DNA from: Pseudomonas fluorescens | GTDB taxonomy: Bacteria > Pseudomonadota > Gammaproteobacteria > Pseudomonadales > Pseudomonadaceae | Length of the DNA: 42,198 nucleotides | Reading direction: 5' to 3' | NCBI RefSeq assembly: GCF_902497895.1 | Contig: NZ_CABVHQ010000053.1 | Span: forward strand, 1-42,198 | In this document: one piece after another, positions 1 to 7,354 of the stretch | Position numbering within the stretch: position 1 is the first letter of the stretch | Layout of the letters: each line of letters starts with the position of its first letter | The notes under the pieces: model-generated | Seen by the model: the letters and a program-made list of their open reading frames with translations, nothing else | What the model was told of the DNA's origin: nothing | Databases searched by the model: none | Position numbers and translations under genes: made by a program

Positions 1-665
1 CCGGTACGGTCAACCATGAAGATGTTTTCGATCTTCGCGCCCATGCTCACCAGCAACTTCATGCAGGAGATAGCGGCAGCACCAGCACCCAGGCAGACGA
101 TCTTGGCTTCTGGCAGGGTTTTGCCAGCGATTTCCAGGGCATTGATCATGCCGGCAGCGGTCACGATCGCGGTGCCATGCTGGTCATCGTGGAACACCGG
201 AATATCGCACTGCTCGATCAGAGCGCGTTCGATTTCAAAGCACTCTGGCGCCTTGATGTCTTCCAGGTTGATGCCACCGAAGGTGATCGAGATGCGCTTG
301 ACGGTATCGATGAAGGCTTGCGGGCTTTCGGAGTCGACTTCGATGTCGAACACGTCGATACCGGCGAAGCGCTTGAACAGCACGCCCTTACCTTCCATGA
401 CCGGCTTGGAAGCCAATGGACCGAGGTTACCCAGGCCGAGAATCGCGGTGCCATCGGAAATCACTGCAACCAGATTGCCCTTGCCGGTGTACTTGTAGGC
501 GAGTTCAGGGTCGCGGGCAATTTCGCGGACTGGTTCGGCTACACCGGGGCTGTAGGCCAGCGACAGGTCGCGAGCGGTAGCGGTGGCTTTGGTGAGCTCG
601 ACACTCAGCTTTCCTGGACGAGGATGGGCATGATATTCGAGAGCGGCAGTTTTCAGATCAGACAT
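1..665 (-). CDS. maeB: NADP-dependent malic enzyme, N-terminal part (cut by window edge)
   Basis: Oxidative decarboxylation of malate to pyruvate with NAD(P)H production, a cytosolic link between the TCA cycle and gluconeogenesis. The reading frame begins with ATG at 665-663 (MSDLKTAALEYHAHPRPGKL) and stays open for 221 codons to the window edge. Recognisable malic enzyme motifs include the SLAYSPGVAEP block, the stretch GNLVAVISDGTAILGLGNLG, the metal and substrate site FHDDQHGTA, and the start of the NAD(P) Rossmann fold (KIVCLGAGAAAIS). The family member usual in Pseudomonas is a single-domain enzyme of about 420 residues, so roughly half is present. The C-terminal half, including any phosphotransacetylase-like extension, lies outside. 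The choice of NADP form and symbol rests on general resemblance, not on a diagnostic residue. Confidence 0.92.
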   Translation of the reverse strand, partial: MSDLKTAALEYHAHPRPGKLSVELTKATATARDLSLAYSPGVAEPVREIARDPELAYKYTGKGNLVAVISDGTAILGLGNLGPLASKPVMEGKGVLFKRFAGIDVFDIEVDSESPQAFIDTVKRISITFGGINLEDIKAPECFEIERALIEQCDIPVFHDDQHGTAIVTAAGMINALEIAGKTLPEAKIVCLGAGAAAISCMKLLVSMGAKIENIFMVDRT

Positions 666-961
666 ATCGGCATTCCGCTTTTTACTGTTGGACGACGGAC
701 CGCCGAGGATACTCGTGTCGCAAAGTCCCTACAAGACTGACCAGTCACTGGTGTCAAGCGCCCTACCTTAAGACTTTGGGTGGAGAGCCACGGAACACAA
801 GGGATTAACTGTTCACAATAATAAGATAAAATGTCTACAACTTTTTCTTGTTACCTCAGTTTTGTCGTTCACCAGAGCCTGCAGGTGATCTGTACGCCGG
901 TCAACACGATCGGCGCCGTACAGAAAAGGCCTGAGCGCTGGAGAAGCAAATCGCGGGCATG
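666..961. other. Gene-free stretch upstream of the malic enzyme gene
   Basis: No convincing reading frame on either strand. On the minus strand this is the leader of the malic enzyme gene. An AT-rich patch at about 800-850 is the likely promoter area, but I could not fix a good -35/-10 pair. Nothing else stands out before the two terminators at 962-1020. Confidence 0.5.
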
Positions 962-990
962 AAAAAGGCGCCCACCAGGGACGCCTTTTT
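962..990. terminator. Rho-independent terminator, symmetric
   Basis: Nine-base stem AAAAAGGCG / CGCCTTTTT around an 11-base loop. The A and T runs at both ends would let it work in either direction. It is the second of two terminators behind rpmE. Confidence 0.75.
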
Positions 991-1000
991 CAACAGCGAG

Positions 1001-1020
1001 AAAAAGCCCATCGGGCTTTC
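1001..1020 (-). terminator. Terminator of rpmE
   Basis: Stem AAAGCCC / GGGCTTT with a 3-base loop, followed on the minus strand by a run of T. It begins 15 bases after the rpmE stop codon. Confidence 0.75.
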
Positions 1021-1034
1021 CCGCACGACCCACC

Positions 1035-1268
1035 TTACTCTGCAGCAGCAGGAGCTTTGGTAGCGCCGAAAGCACCGAAACGCGACTTGAACTTGTCGAC
1101 ACGACCGCCGATGTCCAGAGTCTTCTGCTTACCGGTGTAGAACGGGTGGCACAAGTTGCACACGTCAACCGGCAACGGCTTGGCCAGGTTGGAACGGGTT
1201 TCGAAGACATTACCGCAGCTGCAAGTAACTGTGATGGCTTCGTATACCGGATGGATATCGGCTTTCAT
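1035..1268 (-). CDS. rpmE: 50S ribosomal protein L31
   Basis: Structural protein of the large ribosomal subunit, 77 residues. The sequence is the zinc-binding (C+) form: Cys pair in CSCGNVF near residues 16-18 and CNLCHPFYTGKQK near 37-49, plus a preceding HPVYE block. The start ATG at 1268-1266 has a GAGGAA ribosome binding site about 6 bases upstream. The gene is monocistronic, with its own promoter-like site and two terminators. The cysteine form is normally used when zinc is sufficient; a cysteine-free paralogue, if any, is outside this window. Confidence 0.97.
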   Translation of the reverse strand: MKADIHPVYEAITVTCSCGNVFETRSNLAKPLPVDVCNLCHPFYTGKQKTLDIGGRVDKFKSRFGAFGATKAPAAAE

Positions 1269-1271
1269 GGT

Positions 1272-1319
1272 GTATTCCTCAGGCTAGCGTGCCGCCACCC
1301 AACACTATTGTTGAATACC
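1272..1319 (-). promoter_or_regulatory. Possible L31 autoregulatory mRNA leader
   Basis: In the rpmE 5' leader, GTATTC (1318-1313, minus strand) can pair with GAATAC (1277-1272), which directly abuts the ribosome binding site. Between them is a small hairpin CAACA-ATAG-TGTTG at 1313-1300. Ribosomal protein leaders for L31 are known in gammaproteobacteria, and this arrangement would suit one. Pairing was found by eye and has not been compared with a covariance model. Confidence 0.45.
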
Positions 1320-1338
1320 GCACGTAATTAGGCCGCGG

Positions 1339-1366
1339 ATTCTACCAGACCTTGGCAATCACGCAA
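1339..1366 (-). promoter_or_regulatory. Sigma-70-type promoter for rpmE
   Basis: Minus strand TTGCGT (1366-1361), 16-base spacer, TAGAAT (1344-1339). The -10 matches consensus in five of six bases. It would start transcription near 1331, giving a leader of about 60 bases. Confidence 0.5.
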
Positions 1367-1398
1367 GCTGTCCCGGGTGTCCTCCATCAGAAAAGGCT

Positions 1399-1515
1399 GT
1401 TCAATTTTGACGGCGTCTTTTATCGCCATGCGGCGTTGCCGCTACTCCCCATAGCGCGCTATGGCTCGTCGCGGCGCCTTGCCTGACGATAAAATCCACT
1501 CGTCAACTCTTGAAC
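1399..1515. repeat. 117-bp imperfect palindrome between rpmE and priA
   Basis: The core CCATAGCGCGCTATGG (1449-1464) is a perfect 16-base palindrome. Matching arms extend outward: TTTTATCG (1418-1425) against CGATAAAA (1487-1494), blocks containing GCCGC in between, and GTTCAA (1399-1404) against TTGAAC (1510-1515). The whole is centred at 1457. It is not one of the REP types seen elsewhere in the window. It may be a dispersed palindromic element or a structured transcript segment upstream of priA. Confidence 0.7.
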
Positions 1516-1597
1516 GCTTTCCTAATGCAGGACACTACCCCGACCGTCTGCTAGGCTCCGAACCTTCTTCACCGCCCGCTTACCGAGAAATCCCCGC

Positions 1598-3817
1598 GTG
1601 CCCGACGCCATTCTGCGCCTCGCCCTGCCTTCGCCGCTGCGCCGCCTGTTCGACTATCGCGCCCCTGCCGGTGTCCTGCGTGCCCATCTGCATCCGGGCA
1701 TGCGTCTGCGCGTGCCGTTCGGTCGTCGCGAGATGATCGGGATCCTGGTGGAGGTCACCAGCCACAGCGAAGTCCCGGCAGCAAAGCTCAAGCCGGCGCT
1801 GGCACTGCTCGACGCCACGCCCCCGTTGCCTGCAGCGTTGTTCAAGCTGTGCCTGTGGACTTCTCAGTATTACCAGCACAGCCTGGGCGACACCCTGAGC
1901 TGGGCACTCCCGGTATTGCTGCGTCAGGGCGAGCTGGCCGAAGCCCGCCAGGAGCGTTTCTGGTCGATCAGCCCTGGCGCACGCCTCGACGATCCGCGCA
2001 TCAGCCGCGCGCCACGCCAGCGCGAAGCCTTGGCGACCCTGGCGCAGCATCCCCACGGTGTGGCCCATCAGTTGCTCAGCAAGCTCATGCTCAGCAAAGA
2101 CAGCCTTGACCTGCTGCTGGCCAAAGACCTGGTGCAGGTGGAAATCCGCAAGCACGCCCCCGACGAACGCCATGAACACTGGCTGGCGCAACCGGAACTG
2201 CCCCTCAATCCGGAACAGCGCGCCGCCTATGAAGCGATTCGCGCAGGCTTCGACAGCTTTCATGCGTTCCTGCTGGCCGGGGTCACTGGCAGCGGCAAGA
2301 CCGAAGTCTATTTGCAGTTGATCCGCGAAACCCTGGAGGCCGGCAAGCAGGCACTGGTGCTGATTCCCGAGATCAACCTCGGCCCGCAAACCCTGGCGCG
2401 CTTCGAGCAGCGTTTCAACGCTCGCATTGCATTGGTGCACTCGGCAGTCAACGACCGCGAACGGCTGGAGGCCTGGCTGGCGGCCCGGGACGGTGACGCC
2501 GACATCATTATCGGCACCCGTTCGGCACTGTTCACGCCGATGAAAAACCCCGGCCTGATCATCATCGATGAAGAACACGACGGCTCCTATAAACAGCAAG
2601 AAGGCCTGCGTTATCACGCGCGCGATCTGGCCTTGGTGCGCGCGCGCCAGGAAAACATCCCGATCGTGCTCGGCTCGGCCACGCCTTCGCTGGAAAGCCT
2701 GCACAACGCCTACACCGGCCGTTACGGCCTGTTGCGCCTGAATCAACGGGCCGGCGGCGCGCAACAACCGCGCTTCCTGCGCCTGGACGTAAAAAGCCGC
2801 CCGCTGGACAGCGGCATTTCCGGACCGATGCAACAGGCCATCGGTCAGACGCTCGCGGCCGGGCAGCAGGTACTGGTATTCCTCAACCGCCGCGGCTTCG
2901 CGCCGACCCTGCTGTGCCACGACTGCGGCTGGATGTCCGAGTGCAACCGCTGCGATGCACGCATGACGGTGCATCAGCGCTCCGCTGAACTGCGCTGCCA
3001 TCACTGCGGCTATGTGGAGCGTGTGCCACGCCATTGTCCGAAATGCGGCAAGGTGGATCTGCGCCCCGTCGGCGCGGGCACTGAGCGAGCCGAAGAGCGG
3101 CTGGGCATTCTCTTTCCGGATTACCCGGTGCTGCGAGTTGACCGCGACAGCACCTCGCGCAAGGACGCAATGAATCAGCTGTTCGCTACCATCCAGAAAG
3201 GCCAGCCATGCATTTTGGTGGGCACGCAAATGCTCGCCAAAGGGCACCACTTTCCTCGAGTGACTCTGGTGTCGATCCTGGATGCCGATGGCGGACTGTT
3301 TTCCGGAGACTTCCGCGCCAGCGAACGCATGGCCCAGCTGATCGTTCAGGTCGCCGGGCGTGCCGGGCGCGCCGAAGAGCCGGGCAAAGTGATTATCCAG
3401 ACACATCTGGCCGACCATCCGCTGCTGGTGCAATTGACCGAGCAAGGTTATTTCGCCTTTGCCGAACAAGCCTTGAGCGAACGCCGCGCTGCGGGCTTGC
3501 CGCCGTTTGCGCATTTGGCACTGTTGCGAGCCGAAGCGCACAAGCCGGGGCAAGCCGAAAGTTTTCTCGATGAGGCCTGCAGCGAGGCTGAACGTTTGCT
3601 GGGCGAACAGAAACTGACCGGTATCGAGTTGCTCGGCCCGGTACCGGCCCCCATGGAGCGCCGCGCCGGACGCTATCGCGCGCAACTCTTGCTGCAAGCC
3701 AGCGCTCGGGCGCCACTGCATCGGCTGCTCAGCAGTTGGCTGCTGAAGCTTGAGCAAATGCCCAGCGGGCGGCAGGTGCGCTGGTCGCTGGATGTCGATC
3801 CGGTGGATTTGTATTGA
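1598..3817 (+). CDS. priA: Primosomal protein N' (replication restart helicase PriA)
   Basis: DNA helicase that recognises stalled forks and reloads the replicative helicase; 739 residues, the normal family length. Visible elements are the N-terminal DNA-binding region (1-200), Walker A GVTGSGKT at residues 228-235, the DEEH box at 324-327, and the zinc-binding cysteine block near 435-485 with four C-x2-C pairs (CHDC, CNRC, CHHC, CPKC), inserted between helicase lobes. The C-terminal lobe carries QVAGRAGRAE. The start is GTG at 1598; GAGAA lies upstream and an N-terminal MPDAILRLALPSPL fits the family. It is transcribed away from rpmE and followed by a REP pair, so it is probably monocistronic. 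Confidence 0.97.
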   Translation: MPDAILRLALPSPLRRLFDYRAPAGVLRAHLHPGMRLRVPFGRREMIGILVEVTSHSEVPAAKLKPALALLDATPPLPAALFKLCLWTSQYYQHSLGDTLSWALPVLLRQGELAEARQERFWSISPGARLDDPRISRAPRQREALATLAQHPHGVAHQLLSKLMLSKDSLDLLLAKDLVQVEIRKHAPDERHEHWLAQPELPLNPEQRAAYEAIRAGFDSFHAFLLAGVTGSGKTEVYLQLIRETLEAGKQALVLIPEINLGPQTLARFEQRFNARIALVHSAVNDRERLEAWLAARDGDADIIIGTRSALFTPMKNPGLIIIDEEHDGSYKQQEGLRYHARDLALVRARQENIPIVLGSATPSLESLHNAYTGRYGLLRLNQRAGGAQQPRFLRLDVKSRPLDSGISGPMQQAIGQTLAAGQQVLVFLNRRGFAPTLLCHDCGWMSECNRCDARMTVHQRSAELRCHHCGYVERVPRHCPKCGKVDLRPVGAGTERAEERLGILFPDYPVLRVDRDSTSRKDAMNQLFATIQKGQPCILVGTQMLAKGHHFPRVTLVSILDADGGLFSGDFRASERMAQLIVQVAGRAGRAEEPGKVIIQTHLADHPLLVQLTEQGYFAFAEQALSERRAAGLPPFAHLALLRAEAHKPGQAESFLDEACSEAERLLGEQKLTGIELLGPVPAPMERRAGRYRAQLLLQASARAPLHRLLSSWLLKLEQMPSGRQVRWSLDVDPVDLY

Positions 3818-3830
3818 TCGATAAATAGTC

Positions 3831-3931
3831 AAAAGATCGCAGCCTGCGGCAGCTCCTACGGGATCAACGCTCGCCACAAAATTGATGGCGTACTCTGGTG
3901 GTGTAGGAGCTGCCGCAGGCTGCGATCTTTA
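3831..3931. repeat. REP pair (REPIN), GATCGCAGCCTGCGG family
   Basis: Two inverted copies of the roughly 30-base Pseudomonas REP, at 3831-3861 and 3901-3930, with core GATCGCAGCCTGCGGCAGCT. They are separated by about 40 bases, in the gap between priA and argS. The same family recurs at 6561, 6629, 14612 and 31811. Confidence 0.9.
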
Positions 3932-4085
3932 ACGGTCTTGCCAGACGCGAAGATCTTCCTGCCCGGCTCCGCAGGTCTATAACCTGCCCACGAAGGTTGG
4001 CAAGCCCGCCTTCGCAACGGATAATGCCCAGTTTTTCCACCTGCGCATCGAAGCGCCACCGCGTCTGCGGTCGAAAGAGAAGACC

Positions 4086-5822
4086 ATGAAAGACACCATT
4101 CGCCAGCTGATCCAGCAAGCCATCACCCAACTCGTCAACGAAGGTGTGTTGCCTGAAGGCCTGACGCCAGCGATTCAGGTGGAGAATTCCCGCGACAAAA
4201 CCCACGGCGACTTCGCCAGCAACATCGCCATGATGCTGGCCAAGCCAGCCGGCATGAAACCGCGCGATCTGGCAGAAAAAATCATCGCCGCGCTGCCGGC
4301 TGACGAGAACGTCAGCAAGGCCGAAATCGCCGGCCCGGGCTTCCTCAATTTCTTCCAGAACACCCAGGCTCTGGCTTCGCGCCTGGACGCCGCGCTCGCC
4401 GACCCGCAGATCGGTGTGCGCAAGGCGGGTCCGGTGCAGCGTACGGTGGTCGACCTGTCGGCACCGAACCTGGCCAAAGAGATGCACGTCGGCCATCTGC
4501 GCTCGACCATCATCGGTGACGGCGTGGCACGGGTTCTGGAGTTCCTCGGCGATACCGTGATCCGTCAGAACCACGTCGGCGACTGGGGCACCCAGTTCGG
4601 CATGCTGATGGCTTACTTGCAGGAAAACCCGATTACCAGCGACGAGCTGTCGGACCTGGAAAACTTCTACCGCGCCGCCAAGCAACGCTTCGACGAATCG
4701 CCAGAGTTCGCTGATCGCGCCCGCGGTCTGGTGGTCAAGCTGCAAGCCGGAGATCCGGACTGCCTGGCGCTGTGGACGAAGTTCAAGGACATCTCGCTGT
4801 CCCACTGCCAGAAAATCTACGACCTGCTGAACGTCAAACTGACCCCGGCCGACGTCATGGGCGAAAGCGCCTACAACGACGACCTGATCAACGTGGTCAA
4901 CGACCTCAAGGCCAAAGGCCTGCTGGTCGAGAGCAACGGCGCCCAGTGCGTGTTCCTCGATGAATTCAAAAACGCCGACGGCGACCCGCTGCCGGTGATC
5001 ATCGTCAAGGCTGACGGCGGTTATCTCTACGCCACCACCGACCTTGCAGCCGTGCGTTATCGCAGCGGCATGCTGAAAGCCGATCGCGCACTGTACTTCG
5101 TCGATCAGCGTCAGGCCCTGCACTTCCAGCAGGTGTTCGCGGTGGCCCGCAAGGCCGGCTTCGTGACCCATCCGATGGAAATGGAGCACATGGGCTTCGG
5201 CACCATGAACGGTGCCGATGGCCGTCCGTTCAAGACCCGTGACGGCGGCACCGTGAAGCTGATCGATCTGCTGACCGAAGCTCAGGAGCGCGCTTACGCG
5301 CTGGTAAAGGAAAAGAACCCGGAGCTGGCTGAAGCAGAACTGCGCAACATCGCCAAGGTCGTGGGCATTGGCGCGGTGAAGTACGCCGACCTGTCCAAGC
5401 ACCGCACCAGCGATTACAGCTTCAACTTCGACCTGATGCTCAACTTCGAAGGCAACACCGCGCCTTACTTGCTGTACGCCTACACCCGGGTGGCCGGCGT
5501 GTTCCGCAAACTCGGCCAGGACTTCAGCCAGGTGCAAGGACAGATCGTGCTCGAAGCTGCGCACGAACACGAACTCGCGGCCAAACTGGCGCAGTTTGGC
5601 GAAGTGCTGAACAACGTCGGCGACAAGGGCACCCCGCACATTCTCTGCACCTACCTGTACGACGTCGCCGGGCTGTTCTCGAGTTTCTACGAGAACTGCC
5701 CGATCCTGACTGCCGAAACCCCGACACAGATGCAGAGCCGCCTGCGTCTTGCGGCACTGACCGGTCGCACACTCAAGCAAGGCCTGGAGCTGTTGGGTCT
5801 GGAAACTCTGGAGCGCATGTAA
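4086..5822 (+). CDS. argS: Arginyl-tRNA synthetase
   Basis: Class I aminoacyl-tRNA synthetase that charges tRNA-Arg with arginine; 578 residues. The N-terminal additive domain (1-110) is followed by the catalytic domain with the HIGH-type signature HVGH at residues 134-137 in the context SAPNLAKEMHVGHLRSTIIG. The region GRPFKTRDGGTVKL takes the place of the KMSKS loop, as is usual in this enzyme. The C-terminal anticodon-binding domain (about 450-578) ends in LRLAALTGRTLKQGLELLGL. ATG at 4086 has a GAGAAGACC purine-rich site upstream. Only one base separates its stop codon from the SPOR gene, so the two are probably co-transcribed. Confidence 0.97.
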   Translation: MKDTIRQLIQQAITQLVNEGVLPEGLTPAIQVENSRDKTHGDFASNIAMMLAKPAGMKPRDLAEKIIAALPADENVSKAEIAGPGFLNFFQNTQALASRLDAALADPQIGVRKAGPVQRTVVDLSAPNLAKEMHVGHLRSTIIGDGVARVLEFLGDTVIRQNHVGDWGTQFGMLMAYLQENPITSDELSDLENFYRAAKQRFDESPEFADRARGLVVKLQAGDPDCLALWTKFKDISLSHCQKIYDLLNVKLTPADVMGESAYNDDLINVVNDLKAKGLLVESNGAQCVFLDEFKNADGDPLPVIIVKADGGYLYATTDLAAVRYRSGMLKADRALYFVDQRQALHFQQVFAVARKAGFVTHPMEMEHMGFGTMNGADGRPFKTRDGGTVKLIDLLTEAQERAYALVKEKNPELAEAELRNIAKVVGIGAVKYADLSKHRTSDYSFNFDLMLNFEGNTAPYLLYAYTRVAGVFRKLGQDFSQVQGQIVLEAAHEHELAAKLAQFGEVLNNVGDKGTPHILCTYLYDVAGLFSSFYENCPILTAETPTQMQSRLRLAALTGRTLKQGLELLGLETLERM

Positions 5823-5823
5823 G

Positions 5824-6522
5824 TTGGCTGCCAAGAAAAAACCTGCACCCAAGCGTGGCGCCAGCCGTTACCAAGCGCCTGCAAAACAGCCGATTCCAGG
5901 CTGGCTATGGATGGCCATCGGCCTGACCGTGGGCGCGTTCATCGTCTTTTTGATGAAGCTCGATCCTGGCCAGGGCGATGACGTCAAGCGGGTCAAGCAA
6001 GAACAGCAGAAAGCCAGCAGGATCGCCGAAGCGAACAAGACGCCTCCGAGTCCACAGCAACCGGTGAAGCCAAAATACGACTTCTACACCCTGCTGCCGG
6101 AATCCGAAGTGATAGTGCCGCCGGATGCCGTGCCGGAGAAAACCCTGCCGACACCACAACCGGTACCCGTGGCCCCGGTGACGCCGGCCGAAGCGGCGAA
6201 GATCGACACTGCCCGGGCTCAGGCGGCACTCGCCGGCATTACCCCGCCGCCGGCACCGCCAGTCTCGAAAGCGGCGCCCGTGACCAAATTCTTCCTCCAG
6301 GCCGGCTCGTTCCGCAAAGAGGCGGATGCCGACAAGGTTCGTGCGCAGATCATTCTGCTGGGGCAGAGCGTGTCGGTAGAGTCCGGCACGGTGAAGGATG
6401 AGACCTGGTATCGGGTGTTGGTGGGACCGTTCAGCAACCGTGAACAGCTGACCACCGCGCAAAAACAACTGGCCGGCAGCGGCTTTAGCAATCTGTTGTT
6501 ACAACAGCGCCAGAGCCGCTAA
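5824..6522 (+). CDS. Membrane-anchored SPOR-domain protein (FtsN-like)
   Basis: 232 residues. A short basic cytoplasmic N-terminus (KKKPAPKRG) is followed by one membrane segment at about 27-45, a long proline- and alanine-rich periplasmic linker (about 50-150), and a C-terminal SPOR domain (about 155-228, FFLQAGSFRKEADAD ... WYRVLVGPFSNREQL). SPOR domains bind septal peptidoglycan lacking stem peptides, so a role at the division septum, similar to FtsN, is likely but not proven. The start is TTG at 5824, one base after the argS stop; no other in-frame start precedes the transmembrane segment with the basic leader intact. Co-transcription with argS is the arrangement I recall for Pseudomonas. 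Confidence 0.85.
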   Translation: MAAKKKPAPKRGASRYQAPAKQPIPGWLWMAIGLTVGAFIVFLMKLDPGQGDDVKRVKQEQQKASRIAEANKTPPSPQQPVKPKYDFYTLLPESEVIVPPDAVPEKTLPTPQPVPVAPVTPAEAAKIDTARAQAALAGITPPPAPPVSKAAPVTKFFLQAGSFRKEADADKVRAQIILLGQSVSVESGTVKDETWYRVLVGPFSNREQLTTAQKQLAGSGFSNLLLQQRQSR

Positions 6523-6537
6523 ACAGAACCCAGGGAT

Positions 6538-6660
6538 AGCTCCTACAGGACAGCGCACCACCTGTAGGAGCTGCCGCAGGCTGCGATCTTTTCGCAGGTT
6601 GGGGTTCGCTAGAATCTGAAGCAGGATCAAAAGATCGCAGCCTTCGGCAGCTCCTACGGG
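6538..6660. repeat. REP cluster: partial copy plus two full copies
   Basis: A partial REP end (6538-6549), a full copy at 6561-6592 and an opposite copy at 6629-6660, same family as 3831-3931. It fills the gap between the SPOR gene and the hslV promoter. Confidence 0.88.
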
Positions 6661-6694
6661 CCTCGCACCACTCGTCTCCCATCTCCTCCTGCAG

Positions 6695-6721
6695 TTGAAA
6701 TACGCCTCGCCACCCCCATAT
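6695..6721 (+). promoter_or_regulatory. Sigma-32 (RpoH) heat-shock promoter of hslVU
   Basis: TTGAAA (6695-6700), 13-base spacer, CCCCATAT (6714-6721). This agrees closely with the heat-shock consensus CTTGAAA-N13 to 15-CCCCATnT. Transcription would begin near 6728, about 40 bases before the TTG start of hslV. hslVU is a classical heat-shock operon. Confidence 0.85.
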
Positions 6722-6767
6722 GAGTTCCCATCAGGGCATTTTCGCCCCGCAGCGTGGAGACTCTCCC

Positions 6768-7298
6768 TTGACCACCATCGTTTCAGTTCGCCGCCACGGC
6801 AAAGTCGTCATGGGCGGCGACGGCCAGGTTTCTCTCGGCAATACCGTGATGAAAGGCAACGCGAAAAAAGTTCGTCGCCTTTACCACGGTGAAGTCATTG
6901 CCGGTTTTGCCGGGGCCACCGCTGACGCCTTCACCCTGTTCGAGCGTTTCGAAGGCCAGCTTGAGAAACATCAAGGTCACCTGGTTCGCGCGGCCGTCGA
7001 ACTCGCCAAAGAATGGCGTACCGATCGCACCCTCAGCCGCCTGGAAGCCATGTTGGCCGTCGCCAACAAAGACGCGTCCTTGATCATCACCGGTAACGGT
7101 GACGTGGTTGAGCCCGAAGAAGGCCTGATCGCCATGGGTTCCGGTGGCGGTTACGCTCAGGCCGCAGCCAGCGCCCTGCTGAAAAAAACCGATCTGTCGG
7201 CTCGCGAAATCGTCGAAACCGCACTCGGCATCGCCGGCGACATCTGTGTATTCACCAACCACACCTTCACCATTGAGGAGCAGGACCTCGCCGAGTAA
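6768..7298 (+). CDS. hslV: ATP-dependent protease, proteolytic subunit HslV (ClpQ)
   Basis: Threonine peptidase that forms a double hexamer and degrades proteins unfolded by HslU; 176 residues from this start. The start is TTG at 6768, giving MTTIVSVRRHGKVVMGGDGQ. After removal of the initiator Met, Thr becomes the catalytic N-terminal nucleophile, so this start is functionally required. GGAG lies about 8 bases upstream. An in-frame ATG at 6720 would bury the Thr and falls inside the -10 box of the heat-shock promoter. Other family marks are GDGQVSLGNTVMK and GSGGGYAQAAA. hslU follows after 56 bases. Confidence 0.97.
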   Translation: MTTIVSVRRHGKVVMGGDGQVSLGNTVMKGNAKKVRRLYHGEVIAGFAGATADAFTLFERFEGQLEKHQGHLVRAAVELAKEWRTDRTLSRLEAMLAVANKDASLIITGNGDVVEPEEGLIAMGSGGGYAQAAASALLKKTDLSAREIVETALGIAGDICVFTNHTFTIEEQDLAE

Positions 7299-7354
7299 GC
7301 CTGTGCAGGCCTAGCGCCAAGGCTTTCACTCTTGCTTGAGGACCGCAAATTATT

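Noticed and set aside
1580..3877. 765-codon open frame antisense to priA
   Set aside because: Mirror of a high-GC gene; composition rich in Gln, Arg and Ala, no family resemblance, while the plus strand encodes unmistakable PriA.
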